Shown here in pieces: positions 44,334 through 52,280 of a stretch of DNA of 64,000 nucleotides; position 1 is the first letter of the stretch; the number at the start of each line of letters is the position of its first letter. Below the pieces are notes generated by a model, which did no database searches, was not told the DNA's origin, and saw only the letters and a program-made list of their open reading frames with translations. Made by a program: the position numbers and the translations under genes. This DNA is from Thalassoglobus neptunius (lineage in GTDB: Bacteria; Planctomycetota; Planctomycetia; Planctomycetales; Planctomycetaceae): positions 1,100,170 through 1,164,169 of the forward strand of contig NZ_SIHI01000001.1 of the NCBI RefSeq assembly GCF_007859735.1, given 5' to 3'.

Positions 44334-45896
44334 CTAAGATGCTCTCTCGCGTGCACGCCGCTTCTGGAGCTTTCTGAGACGTCTTCGTTCGCTCTTGCTG
44401 AGCTTACTCAGGTCAACGTCTTCGTCGTCCAGGAAGTCGATGTCGGTGTTCGCTTCGGCCGGTTGGATGTGAGCCTTGGGAATTGACTCCGCCTGATCGG
44501 TGCGGGCAACCTTACCGAGAACACGAGGCTTCTTCCGGCTCGAGCTTTTGGCAGGAGCTGGCTTGGGACTTGGTTTCGCACGCTCGGTCGGTTTCGCGTT
44601 TGTCTTGGATTCAGCGGACGGCAGTTCCTCTTTGACGTTCTTTTCAGCTGCGGACGCTTCCGCCTGAACGGTCTTGGATGTCTTTCGCTGATTTTGGGCT
44701 GCGGTTTTTTGGGCTGCCTTGGCTTGGTCGCGTTCGAGGCGTTTCTTCTTCGCTTCCTCGGCGGCGAGTTCCTTTTGACGCTTGGCGTCTTCTTTCTTCT
44801 GATCGCGTTCTGCCTGCTTTGCCTGATTGAGAGCCGCTTTCTTTTCCTGCTTCTCACGTTTCAGCTTCTCGGCAGCTTCGTTTCTCTCAGCGAGTTTCTG
44901 CTTCTTCAGTTCGTCGCGTTTTTCCTTTTCCACGAGTCGCTTGGCGTTCTTCTCGCTTCGGAGTTGTTGGCGTCGTTCCTGACGCTTCAGCCACCAGGCT
45001 CGCAATGGAGCAGTCTTCTCGAAGACGCGATCTTTCACCTTCTGAAGAGCGGACTTTCCTGACGGAGCTGCCTCATTGGTGACGTGAACGACAAAGCGGA
45101 CGTGCAGCAAGAGGGTCATCGTAATCAGGTAGTGCCAGAGGGCGACCGTTCCATCGAGTGCGACATCGCGAAGTTCAACGGGGATGAAGCGATTCATTCC
45201 GATCGTCAGTGATCCGCCCGCAATCCCGACAGCCAGGGTCAATCGCCACATCCATCGGCTTTGTGGAGACCACCGCATTTCACGTGCAAGCATTTGGTGA
45301 AGCGTCAATGCGCCGACCGAAAACGGAACAAACCAGTACCAGGTTTCTGCCTGCCAGCAATAGATTGGCCATTGCTCAAAGAGCAGGACCGCAATCGGGC
45401 GATGGAGTTTCAATGCAATCGACAGACAATTGATTGCCCAGAATGAAGCTGCCCAACCCCAGATGCGGTATCGTCCGCTGAAGTCTTTTCGGCTTCGGGA
45501 GCGATACCAGAAAATCAACCACGAAAGTTGGGCACTCAGGGTCAAGAAAATGACGCTGAAAAACTGAAACCCGGAACCATGCGGTGGGCAAATCAGTTGG
45601 GCGAGGCCGAGAAGTTCTGTCTCGGCGAGACTCACACCGACCAGGAACAGAAACGCGAGCAGGCCAACCAGACCGAAAGCAATGAGCTTCCACAGGGAAG
45701 CAGGGACGATGCTTTCGTCAGCGACGACATCCGATTTGGTTGTCGGAAGGTCTTTCGACTGCCGTTTCAATCTCTCTGAAGGTGGTGAGGTTTGAGATCG
45801 CTGTGAAGGTGGAGGGGCAACCTCTGACGACGTCTGAGCAAGACGTCGACGCCGACGGTCATCCAATGAACCGGAACCTGCAAATTTTGCGGTCAT
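44334..45896 (-). CDS. Multi-helix membrane protein with Lys/Ala/Glu-rich coiled-coil tail
   Basis: The start is set at the ATG at 45896 (MTAKFAGSGSLDDRRRRRLA); a TTG at 45950 is an alternative. A disordered N-terminus is followed by six likely membrane helices between about 70 and 280 (LIAFGLVGLLAFLFLVGVSL, FFSVIFLTLSAQLSWLIFWY, LWHYLITMTLLLHVRFVVHV). The remaining 230 residues are a highly charged coiled coil (KREKQEKKAALNQAKQAERD) ending in an Arg-rich tail. No family is recognised with confidence. The tail would lie in the cytoplasm and could bind nucleic acid or membranes. It shows the biased composition of planctomycete structural proteins. Confidence 0.8.
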   Translation of the reverse strand: MTAKFAGSGSLDDRRRRRLAQTSSEVAPPPSQRSQTSPPSERLKRQSKDLPTTKSDVVADESIVPASLWKLIAFGLVGLLAFLFLVGVSLAETELLGLAQLICPPHGSGFQFFSVIFLTLSAQLSWLIFWYRSRSRKDFSGRYRIWGWAASFWAINCLSIALKLHRPIAVLLFEQWPIYCWQAETWYWFVPFSVGALTLHQMLAREMRWSPQSRWMWRLTLAVGIAGGSLTIGMNRFIPVELRDVALDGTVALWHYLITMTLLLHVRFVVHVTNEAAPSGKSALQKVKDRVFEKTAPLRAWWLKRQERRQQLRSEKNAKRLVEKEKRDELKKQKLAERNEAAEKLKREKQEKKAALNQAKQAERDQKKEDAKRQKELAAEEAKKKRLERDQAKAAQKTAAQNQRKTSKTVQAEASAAEKNVKEELPSAESKTNAKPTERAKPSPKPAPAKSSSRKKPRVLGKVARTDQAESIPKAHIQPAEANTDIDFLDDEDVDLSKLSKSERRRLRKLQKRRARERAS

Positions 45897-46111
45897 CCTG
45901 CCGCTAACTCTCTCGTCGAATTTAGAAGGGGAGCTCGCGGATAAACGCAATCCTCTGTGGCATCCTGCCTTCGAATATCCCTTTCATCGACTCGAAGGGT
46001 TTTGTTCCCCATGACCACTCAAGTTGTGCTGCGGGATTTCGAGCGGAAGGCCCGGCCGGAACGCAAGAGTCGTACAACAGGTGGCCCCTGCCCAGCTTCT
46101 CTATTTACAAG

Positions 46112-46169
46112 TGGTGCCAATATGGCCTTGTTGCAGCGAGTGTGGTTGGTGCCGTAATGGCAGTGTTGC
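46112..46169 (+). promoter_or_regulatory. Two direct repeats with dyads, likely activator sites
   Basis: Copy 1 (46112-46134) is TGGTGCC-AATAT-GGCCTTGTTGC and copy 2 (46147-46169) is TGGTGCC-GTAAT-GGCAGTGTTGC, 35 bases apart. Each holds a GCC-N5-GGC dyad. They lie 139 and 104 bases before the -24 element, the usual distance for sigma-54 enhancer sites, and 18 of 23 bases are shared. Confidence 0.7.
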
Positions 46170-46250
46170 GGAGTGCCTCGCAATGTCTCAATGTGTATTT
46201 GTTGTTGTAAGTGATTGGATAGTATCGTCTTGAGTTGTTGTTGTGGTATT

Positions 46251-46266
46251 CTGGCACGTGGTTTGC
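46251..46266 (+). promoter_or_regulatory. Sigma-54 (-24/-12) promoter of the hsp20 operon
   Basis: TGGCACG-TGGT-TTGCT matches the consensus TGGCACG-N4-TTGCT exactly: GG at 46252-46253 and GC at 46264-46265 are 10 bases apart. Transcription would start near 46277 and give a leader of about 73 bases before the ATG at 46350. Confidence 0.85.
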
Positions 46267-46349
46267 TTTTCTGACGCATCGAACAGCACAACGCTGACAA
46301 ATTGATGACAAGTGCCATTTCGACCATTTTTGTGATCGGAGGATAACAA

Positions 46350-46757
46350 ATGCTTACTGCCAATCGACTCCATGAAATGTTTCGCAACTCATTTGATTGG
46401 AATGAACTCTTGCGAATGCACGCTGCATCGACCTCACAGGTGATGGGGCCGCGAGTTGCGGTTGCCGACACGTCGGTCGTGGTCGAATTCGATCTTCCCG
46501 GTGTCCAAAGTTCCGAGCTGGATGTGGAAGTCGAAAAGAATCGACTCTCACTTCATGTCAAGAAGGCGGAACCGAGCCTCGGCGAGGGTGGACAATGGAA
46601 AGTCCGGGAACAGGGTTCTCTCGATCAACCGATGGAGTTTCATTTCCCGTTCCGGATCGATGCGGAGAACTCTGAAGTGACGTTGGCCAACGGCGTTCTC
46701 AGAGCGACGGTCCGTAAAAATGCGGAAGACTCACCCGTCAAATTGACGGTCAAATGA
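46350..46757 (+). CDS. Hsp20/alpha-crystallin small heat-shock protein, first of two
   Basis: Small heat-shock proteins bind unfolding proteins without ATP. The alpha-crystallin domain spans about residues 33-130: VAVADTSVVVEFDLPGVQSS, ELDVEVEKNRLSLHVKKAEP, FHFPFRIDAENSEVTLANGV, with the closing LRATVRKNAEDS. The usual A-x-x-x-x-G-V-L element appears as NGVLRATVRK. Length (135) is typical. GGAGG at 46338-46342 lies 7 bases before the ATG. It is the first gene of a two-gene operon behind a sigma-54 promoter, with the second hsp20 gene 74 bp downstream. Confidence 0.93.
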   Translation: MLTANRLHEMFRNSFDWNELLRMHAASTSQVMGPRVAVADTSVVVEFDLPGVQSSELDVEVEKNRLSLHVKKAEPSLGEGGQWKVREQGSLDQPMEFHFPFRIDAENSEVTLANGVLRATVRKNAEDSPVKLTVK

Positions 46758-46831
46758 TCCCGGTTCAGATCCAGGAGTACGACACTCGAACTTTACGAAC
46801 AGACTCTGTTTCAGAATAAGGAGACTCATCT

Positions 46832-47245
46832 ATGGGCACTTCAACCGAAATCCAAAAAAACGACCATGTCACGGAAAACTCGACGAATGAAGCTTCCAGC
46901 ACCGAGAGGAAATATCCTGTCGTGAACGTGAAGCCAGCGACTGACATCGTGGAATACAACGATCACTTCGCAATGTCAGTTGGTGTGCCAGGCGTGACGC
47001 ATGACGACCTCGACGTGACAATTGAGAAGAATGTTCTGACCATCGAAGCGACCGCCCGATTCCAGATTCCTGAGGGCTATCAACCACTTGCTGGTCAACC
47101 GGTCGATCGTCGATACAGCCGAACGTTCCAGCTTTCGGACGAGATTGATCGTTCCGGAATTGAGGCCGAACTGAAAGATGGAATGATCCACGTCAAGCTT
47201 CCCAAGTGCGGTCCAGCACAGCGTACGAAACTCGAGGTGCGTTAA
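46832..47245 (+). CDS. Hsp20/alpha-crystallin small heat-shock protein, second of two
   Basis: This 137-residue paralogue has a longer disordered N-terminus (MGTSTEIQKNDHVTENSTNE) and the same core: VVNVKPATDIVEYNDHFAMS, VGVPGVTHDDLDVTIEKNVL, RRYSRTFQLSDEIDRSGIEA, ELKDGMIHVKLPKCGPA. The two proteins may form mixed oligomers. AAGGAG lies 9 bases before the ATG. It ends the operon, since a strong terminator follows at 47340. The single Cys near the C-terminus is unlike the first copy. Confidence 0.92.
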   Translation: MGTSTEIQKNDHVTENSTNEASSTERKYPVVNVKPATDIVEYNDHFAMSVGVPGVTHDDLDVTIEKNVLTIEATARFQIPEGYQPLAGQPVDRRYSRTFQLSDEIDRSGIEAELKDGMIHVKLPKCGPAQRTKLEVR

Positions 47246-47339
47246 CTCCCTCGTTTGACGGGATCGTCCAACAAGTTTTCAGCGGTTTCTTTTCGAGAAT
47301 CGCGTTGAAGTGGCGATCCTGGGCAAACGTTTTCGTCCC

Positions 47340-47384
47340 ACTCCGTAAGAACGTGAAAAATGACGTTCTTGCGGAGTGTTTTTC
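47340..47384 (+). terminator. Terminator of the hsp20 operon
   Basis: ACTCCGTAAGAACGT (47340-47354) pairs with ACGTTCTTGCGGAGT (47363-47377) with one G-T pair and loop GAAAAATG, followed by GTTTTTC. Confidence 0.92.
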
Positions 47385-47514
47385 TTGACTGAGAGCTGTT
47401 TGATGGGGTTAATGGGGGCATTCAAAGTCCGTGAGTATTCGTCACAATTGACGTAATGAGACCCTCAAGCAGAGATTCGCGGGCAAGCTGATCGAGTCGA
47501 AGAAGGACTGTATT

Positions 47515-48300
47515 GTGTCTCGTCGTGAATATGCTGTCTCGCGTTATTCTTCGCGGCGAAGACGTTTGATTGCCTCGCTTTATGGTCAATCATCAGGCCA
47601 CTCCAGCGACGAGGATGTTGCGTTCGTTGATCCGGTGGAAACGGAATCAGCCTCAGTTGCGTCGTCAGCGGCGATTGAGAAATTCCGCCATCGCTTAAAC
47701 CGTGATGCGGAATTGAATTGGCTTTGCCTCGGAGAGAGTTTTCCCATTGCAACTCAGCCTGTTTCTCTTGCTGGGATGATTTCTTCCGACATTCGTCGGA
47801 GAAGACGGCGATCTCGAGACATCTTCATTGACGCCACCAGTCCCGGCGGGAATTCGAGAGAGTCGCTCACCCGGTTTCATACGCAATTCTGGCGGCAATC
47901 GATCGATATTACGGTGACGGTCCTTTCACCCGAAGAAGTGATGGACGTGCGTCAGAGCGATATCTTCAAGTCTTCGCTCGCGCAGTTTTTGAATGACACG
48001 GCGATTGCGGGCGTTATTCCGCTCTTTCTCCTGCCGCGGCTTTCTGAGTTTCTGGACGAGTGGGGCGATCCGCGAAACGTGGAGATCAGCGTGGCCAATC
48101 TGGAAGGTCAACTGCGGGAACACGACGCTCTCTTCGTTCCAATGTGGCAGCAATCGGATGACTCCGAAGCGACAGAAGGCGGAGCGAATCAGGCAGTGGA
48201 CTCGCAGCCGGCGTCTCGATTCGTCACAATGTGGAGGTCTTTCTTGCATGAGGTTGAACACCATGAAGAGCAAGCAGTCACTTCCAAATCTTTCGACTAA
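47515..48300 (+). CDS. Hypothetical protein upstream of the DUF4159 gene
   Basis: The start is a GTG at 47515 with AAGGA about 10 bases upstream. The 261-residue protein begins MSRREYAVSRYSSRRRRLIA, is soluble, and has no recognised domain. Notable stretches are WLCLGESFPIATQPVSLAGM, RRRRRRSRDIFIDATSPGGN (strongly basic), FWRQSIDITVTVLSPEEVMD and IPLFLLPRLSEFLDEWGDPR. It overlaps the DUF4159 gene by about 38 bp, so the two are probably co-translated and may act together. The product may be an assembly or regulatory partner; I infer this only from overlap. Confidence 0.7.
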   Translation: MSRREYAVSRYSSRRRRLIASLYGQSSGHSSDEDVAFVDPVETESASVASSAAIEKFRHRLNRDAELNWLCLGESFPIATQPVSLAGMISSDIRRRRRRSRDIFIDATSPGGNSRESLTRFHTQFWRQSIDITVTVLSPEEVMDVRQSDIFKSSLAQFLNDTAIAGVIPLFLLPRLSEFLDEWGDPRNVEISVANLEGQLREHDALFVPMWQQSDDSEATEGGANQAVDSQPASRFVTMWRSFLHEVEHHEEQAVTSKSFD

Positions 48301-49237
48301 TCCAATGCGTTTGCCTGGGAAGTCCTGGCAGCAATCACCTGTTGGATCTGCTCACACAGCGTGGTTCCTTGTTGGCCTCTTTGTCTGCCTGGGGATTCTT
48401 GAGAACGACTGCGAGGCCCAGTTTCGGGGCGGTCGCCGCAATCGGATGCAGTTTTCGCAATCCATGGAACCGGGCGGAACGCGATTCTATATCGACCGCA
48501 ACGGCGTGCCCGACTGGGAACGCGACGAAGAGTTTCCGGAAGATGTCTTCACGTTTGTGCGCATCATGTACAACTCGCGTGGAGGAGGAGACGGGCAATG
48601 GCGGACTGATTATCCGGACAGCGACTTAAATATGTCGTTCCGGCTTCAGCAGTTGACGTCCCTGAAGGTTAATCCCGATCCAATTGTTCTCGAGCTGACG
48701 GACCCGGCCTTGTTCAATTATCCGTTCGTCTACTTTTGCGAGCCTGGCGGCCGTGGAAGAGGGGGATGGGGCGGCGGATTGAATTTCAGCGAGGCTGAGA
48801 TCGAGGCGTTTCGTCGCTATCTGGAGAACGGTGGATTCGCCATGTTCGACGACTTTTGGGGGGAGTTCGAGTGGTACAACTTCTACACTGAGATCAAACG
48901 CGTCTTCCCGGACCGTGAGCCAGTCGATATTCCGCTGGAGCATCCTGTCTTTAACGCGGTCTACGAACTCAAGGAGAAGCCGCAGGTTCCCTCGATCAAT
49001 GTTGCCCAGCGTGGTCGTGTATACGGCATCACCTGGGAACGTGACGATGCTCGCGAGCCACACTATCGCGGGATCTTCGATGACGAGGGACGTTTAATGG
49101 TCATAATCTGTCACAATACAGATTTGGGCGATGGCTGGGAGCGTGAAGGGGAAGACGAATGGTACTTCCACGAATTCTCTGAAAAGCGGGCTTACCCTCT
49201 GGGCATTAACATCATTTTCTATGCGATGACGCACTGA
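48263..49237 (+). CDS. DUF4159 domain-containing secreted protein
   Basis: The start at 48263 has TGAGGT about 8 bases upstream; ATGs at 48248 and 48305 are alternatives. A signal segment (TAWFLVGLFVCLGILENDCE) follows a short basic lead. The DUF4159 core is clear at about 90-310: FTFVRIMYNSRGGGDGQWRT, DYPDSDLNMSFRLQQLTSLK, ALFNYPFVYFCEPGGRGRGG, FSEAEIEAFRRYLENGGFAM then FDDFW, and LGINIIFYAMTH at the end. The fold resembles a GATase-like domain. DUF4159 genes often accompany MoxR, DUF58 and BatA genes; those are 46 kb away here. Confidence 0.88.
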   Translation: MKSKQSLPNLSTNPMRLPGKSWQQSPVGSAHTAWFLVGLFVCLGILENDCEAQFRGGRRNRMQFSQSMEPGGTRFYIDRNGVPDWERDEEFPEDVFTFVRIMYNSRGGGDGQWRTDYPDSDLNMSFRLQQLTSLKVNPDPIVLELTDPALFNYPFVYFCEPGGRGRGGWGGGLNFSEAEIEAFRRYLENGGFAMFDDFWGEFEWYNFYTEIKRVFPDREPVDIPLEHPVFNAVYELKEKPQVPSINVAQRGRVYGITWERDDAREPHYRGIFDDEGRLMVIICHNTDLGDGWEREGEDEWYFHEFSEKRAYPLGINIIFYAMTH

Positions 49238-49436
49238 GTGGACTTGTCTCCTCGGGCAACGAAATCGAGCAAGCAGCGCGCTTCCTAAGCAGAATCCGGG
49301 GCTGGGCGCGTTTTTTTCGAGTTTTTTGTTTGAGAGGAGTTTCACTGCATGCGGAATCAGAATTGGATGCCTATAATGCGTGCAGCTCGCAACATCTTCC
49401 TCTCTGAAGCATTTCACTCTTCCAGTATTGTCAGCA

Positions 49437-50480
49437 ATGGATTCTGATCACGACGATTCTCCACCGTTCGATGGTTTCATCGGATCCTGTGATAGAATGC
49501 GCGAGCTCTTTCGGCACATCCGCAAGATCGCGAACAGCTCCGCGACTGTCCTGCTTTTGGGTGAGACAGGGACGGGAAAAGAACTCGTTGCAAGAGCTGT
49601 TCACGAGCAGAGTCCGCGTTCGACAGGACCGTTTGTCCGAGTGAACTGCGGAGCGTTGAGTGAGAGTTTGTTGGAAAGCGAGCTCTTCGGGCACATCAAG
49701 GGGGCCTTCACCAACGCCATCGAAAATCGCACCGGACGTTTCGAAGCTTCTCACGGCGGGACGATCTTTCTCGACGAAATCAATTCTGTGAGTCCCACGC
49801 TTCAGGTCAAACTGTTGCGTGTGCTGCAGGAGCAAGAGTTCGAACGCGTTGGCGATTCCAAGACGATCTCCGTCGATTGTCGGATCATCGCAGCGACCAA
49901 CCGCGATCTGGCTGAGATGGTCGAAAAGGAGTCATTTCGGGAAGACCTTTACTATCGGTTGAACGTTCTTCCGATTTATGTTCCCGCTCTCCGCGATCGG
50001 CGAGAAGACATTCCCGACCTTGTTCGATTCTTTGTGAACAGGTACGCGATTGAAAATCAGCGAATCATTGCATCGGTGACGAGTGAAGCGCTCTCTTATT
50101 TGAAAGCCTATCTCTGGCCCGGGAACGTTCGCGAACTGCAAAACTACATCGAGCGGGCGATCGTTCTTGCAGACGGCGATGAAATTTCGGCAGAGTTGCT
50201 TCCTTCTCATGTTCGAGGAGAGGCACCGGTTCGCTTCGGGCGGGTGCGAACGGAACTTCAGTCGTTGTGTGCCGAACTGGTCTCTCGCGGACTCTCAGAA
50301 GTCGCGGAAGACGGAGCTTCGCATGAAGCAGTGATGGGGCTCGTCGAGCGGGAGTTGATTCTGCAAGTCCTCAGAAGCTGTCAGGGGACTCAAACGAAAA
50401 CAGCGTCCAAGCTTGGAATCAATCGGAACACGTTGCACAAGAAGATCGAAGATTATCGACTTCACGATGAAGCACGTTAG
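49437..50480 (+). CDS. PspF-like sigma-54-dependent activator without sensor domain
   Basis: The 347-residue protein has only about 15 residues before the AAA+ domain: Walker A GETGTGKE (42-49), loop GAFTNA (89-94) in place of GAFTGA, Walker [13 protein letters not shown], and [21 protein letters not shown] Fis-type helix-turn-helix closes the protein ([20 protein letters not shown]). With no receiver or GAF domain, it resembles PspF, whose activity is set by a partner protein. The start is the ATG at 49437; the frame extends back to 49380 without support. It lies 2.2 kb from the hsp20 operon, a possible target. Confidence 0.92.
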   Translation: MDSDHDDSPPFDGFIGSCDRMRELFRHIRKIANSSATVLLLGETGTGKELVARAVHEQSPRSTGPFVRVNCGALSESLLESELFGHIKGAFTNAIENRTGRFEASHGGTIFLDEINSVSPTLQVKLLRVLQEQEFERVGDSKTISVDCRIIAATNRDLAEMVEKESFREDLYYRLNVLPIYVPALRDRREDIPDLVRFFVNRYAIENQRIIASVTSEALSYLKAYLWPGNVRELQNYIERAIVLADGDEISAELLPSHVRGEAPVRFGRVRTELQSLCAELVSRGLSEVAEDGASHEAVMGLVERELILQVLRSCQGTQTKTASKLGINRNTLHKKIEDYRLHDEAR

Positions 50481-50524
50481 ACCGCAGTCGCCAATTTAAC
50501 GCGCTCGGCGGATCTCTTTGTTGT

Positions 50525-51928
50525 CTAACCCTGCTCTGTTTCGCTGTTTGCTTTGAGATTCTGAACAACGTCTTCGACTTCTGCTGCAAAGAAGAAGGAA
50601 CCGGTGGCGCACAGCAAGTCGTCACTGCCTGAGATTTCCATTCCGCGCGACACGGCAGCTGCTGGATCGGCGGCAGTTTCGAAGCGACAGCCCTCAGTAT
50701 TCTCGGCAATGTGGGCGAGTTCATCGATCGGAACGGCTCGAGGATTCGACTGGTACGCGGTGAGGATAAACTGGTCGAAGTTCTTTGAAAGGATGACGAG
50801 CAGTTCCTTGACGTCTTTGTCTTTCGAAGCGGAGAAAAGGCAAATTCGCTTTTGATACGTCCCTGAGCTCAATGTGTCGCAAAGCGCTTGAATGGATGCC
50901 GGATTGTGGGCGGAATCGAGGATGAATGTCGGCGACGTTGACAGCGTCTGAACTCTCATTGGGAGCACAGCCGATCGCAGTCCTTGTCGAAGATGCTCAC
51001 TGGACACCTTGAAGCGATCCGGGTCGAGCTGTCGAACAGTTGCGACGGCCAGTGCGGCATTGCGAACCTGGTGTTCTCCCGGCATACCGAGAGTCAGCTC
51101 TTTGAGTGAAAGGTCTTCGACTTCAAGGTCGAACGTCCACGGAGACGGAGTTGGGCCGGAAGGGCTTGCATTGGTGACGATCAATTCTCGATCGAGTCGC
51201 AGCAGTTTGGACTGATGGCTTTGGGCGATTGACTCAATCACTTCAGCGGGACCGGCAGCGGTGACACCACTCACAACAGGGACTCGGTCTTTGATGATTC
51301 CCGCTTTTTCTCTTGCGATTTTCTCCAACGTGTCTCCGAGCAGCCGCGTGTGGTCCTTGCTGATGCTCGCGATGACAGCCACTTCCGGATTGCAAACGTT
51401 TGTCGAGTCGAGTCGTCCACCGAGTCCCACTTCCACGACAGCGACGGAAGTTTGTTTCTCTTGGAAATGCAGCCATCCCGCCGCCGTCGTCAGTTCGAAG
51501 AAGGAGGGGCCGCGTTTGGACTCGCTGTCCATCTGCTGGCAAATCGGTTTCAGACGCTCGACAATCTGCACGATTTCCTGACGAGAAGCTGGAACGCCGT
51601 TAACGGTGATCCGTTCTTCGTACTTGTGTGCATGTGGTGAGGTAAACAGCCCGACTCGGTGACCGGCCGCCTCAAGGATACGGGCCACCATGATGGCTGT
51701 GGACCCCTTCCCTTTCGACCCTGCGATGTGAACGACCGGCTGAGCGGTTTGAGGGTTTCCAAGAAGGGTGAGTAAACGATCCATTCGGGCGAGTGGAAAG
51801 TCCGCCATCGATGTCGCCAGATCGGGTCGAGACTCATAGTTGATGCGACTCAGCAAGAAATCAATCGCTTCCTGATAGGCACGATTGGTCTCAGTGAGTT
51901 CGGGCGAATCGAGTCCAAGTGAAGACAT
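50525..51928 (-). CDS. folC: Bifunctional dihydrofolate/folylpolyglutamate synthase
   Basis: FolC adds glutamate to dihydropteroate and to folates, using ATP. It has the Mur-ligase fold: P-loop HIAGSKGKGSTAIMVARILE near residue 65, SPHAHKYEERITVNGVPASR, the metal and substrate block AVVEVGLGGRLDSTNVCNPE and ISKDHTRLLGDTLEKIAREK. FILDSAHNPASIQALCDTLS is the C-terminal domain marker. Length (467) is a little longer than usual. The start is the ATG at 51928 (MSSLGLDSPELTETN). It is convergent with the PspF-like gene, 45 bp apart. Confidence 0.95.
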   Translation of the reverse strand: MSSLGLDSPELTETNRAYQEAIDFLLSRINYESRPDLATSMADFPLARMDRLLTLLGNPQTAQPVVHIAGSKGKGSTAIMVARILEAAGHRVGLFTSPHAHKYEERITVNGVPASRQEIVQIVERLKPICQQMDSESKRGPSFFELTTAAGWLHFQEKQTSVAVVEVGLGGRLDSTNVCNPEVAVIASISKDHTRLLGDTLEKIAREKAGIIKDRVPVVSGVTAAGPAEVIESIAQSHQSKLLRLDRELIVTNASPSGPTPSPWTFDLEVEDLSLKELTLGMPGEHQVRNAALAVATVRQLDPDRFKVSSEHLRQGLRSAVLPMRVQTLSTSPTFILDSAHNPASIQALCDTLSSGTYQKRICLFSASKDKDVKELLVILSKNFDQFILTAYQSNPRAVPIDELAHIAENTEGCRFETAADPAAAVSRGMEISGSDDLLCATGSFFFAAEVEDVVQNLKANSETEQG

Positions 51929-52280
51929 CACAGATACTTCTGGCAGTACATCAATCTTTGAAACAAACAGAATTGGATGGAACATCGCGCGAGAACGGTT
52001 ACGTCAGTGCTTCACAATAACGCTTTACCAAGCTGAAACAAGTTGGCTGGAAGCATTCTCAAGCGGCGATGAGGCGTTTCAAGCGATCCGTTTGGGAAGC
52101 TTGATGATAGCTTTCCCGCATTGGCGTGATAAAATTTGTCACACGCGTCGGTGGAGCTCGGAATCGTCTGCAGCAAAAGCTTGCAGGTTAGAGATGAGTG
52201 AGGCCGGAAGTCATGTTGATTGCCGGCTGACCGATGTTCCGACGTGTGAGCGACCAGTGATCTGGTATTGAAAGCAAATT
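51929..52280. other. 352-bp divergent promoter region
   Basis: No gene is seen. It lies between folC (minus) and the GNAT-nitrilase gene (plus) and should hold both promoters. Confidence 0.4.

Larger units (their letters stand above)
45951..46349. other. Regulatory interval upstream of the hsp20 pair
   Basis: No gene is supported in this stretch. It carries the two dyad repeats at 46112-46134 and 46147-46169 and the sigma-54-type promoter at 46251-46266, annotated separately. Confidence 0.6.

Noticed and set aside
49372-49377. TATAAT before the PspF-like gene
   Set aside because: No -35 element at the right distance and no extended -10; too weak to call as a promoter.
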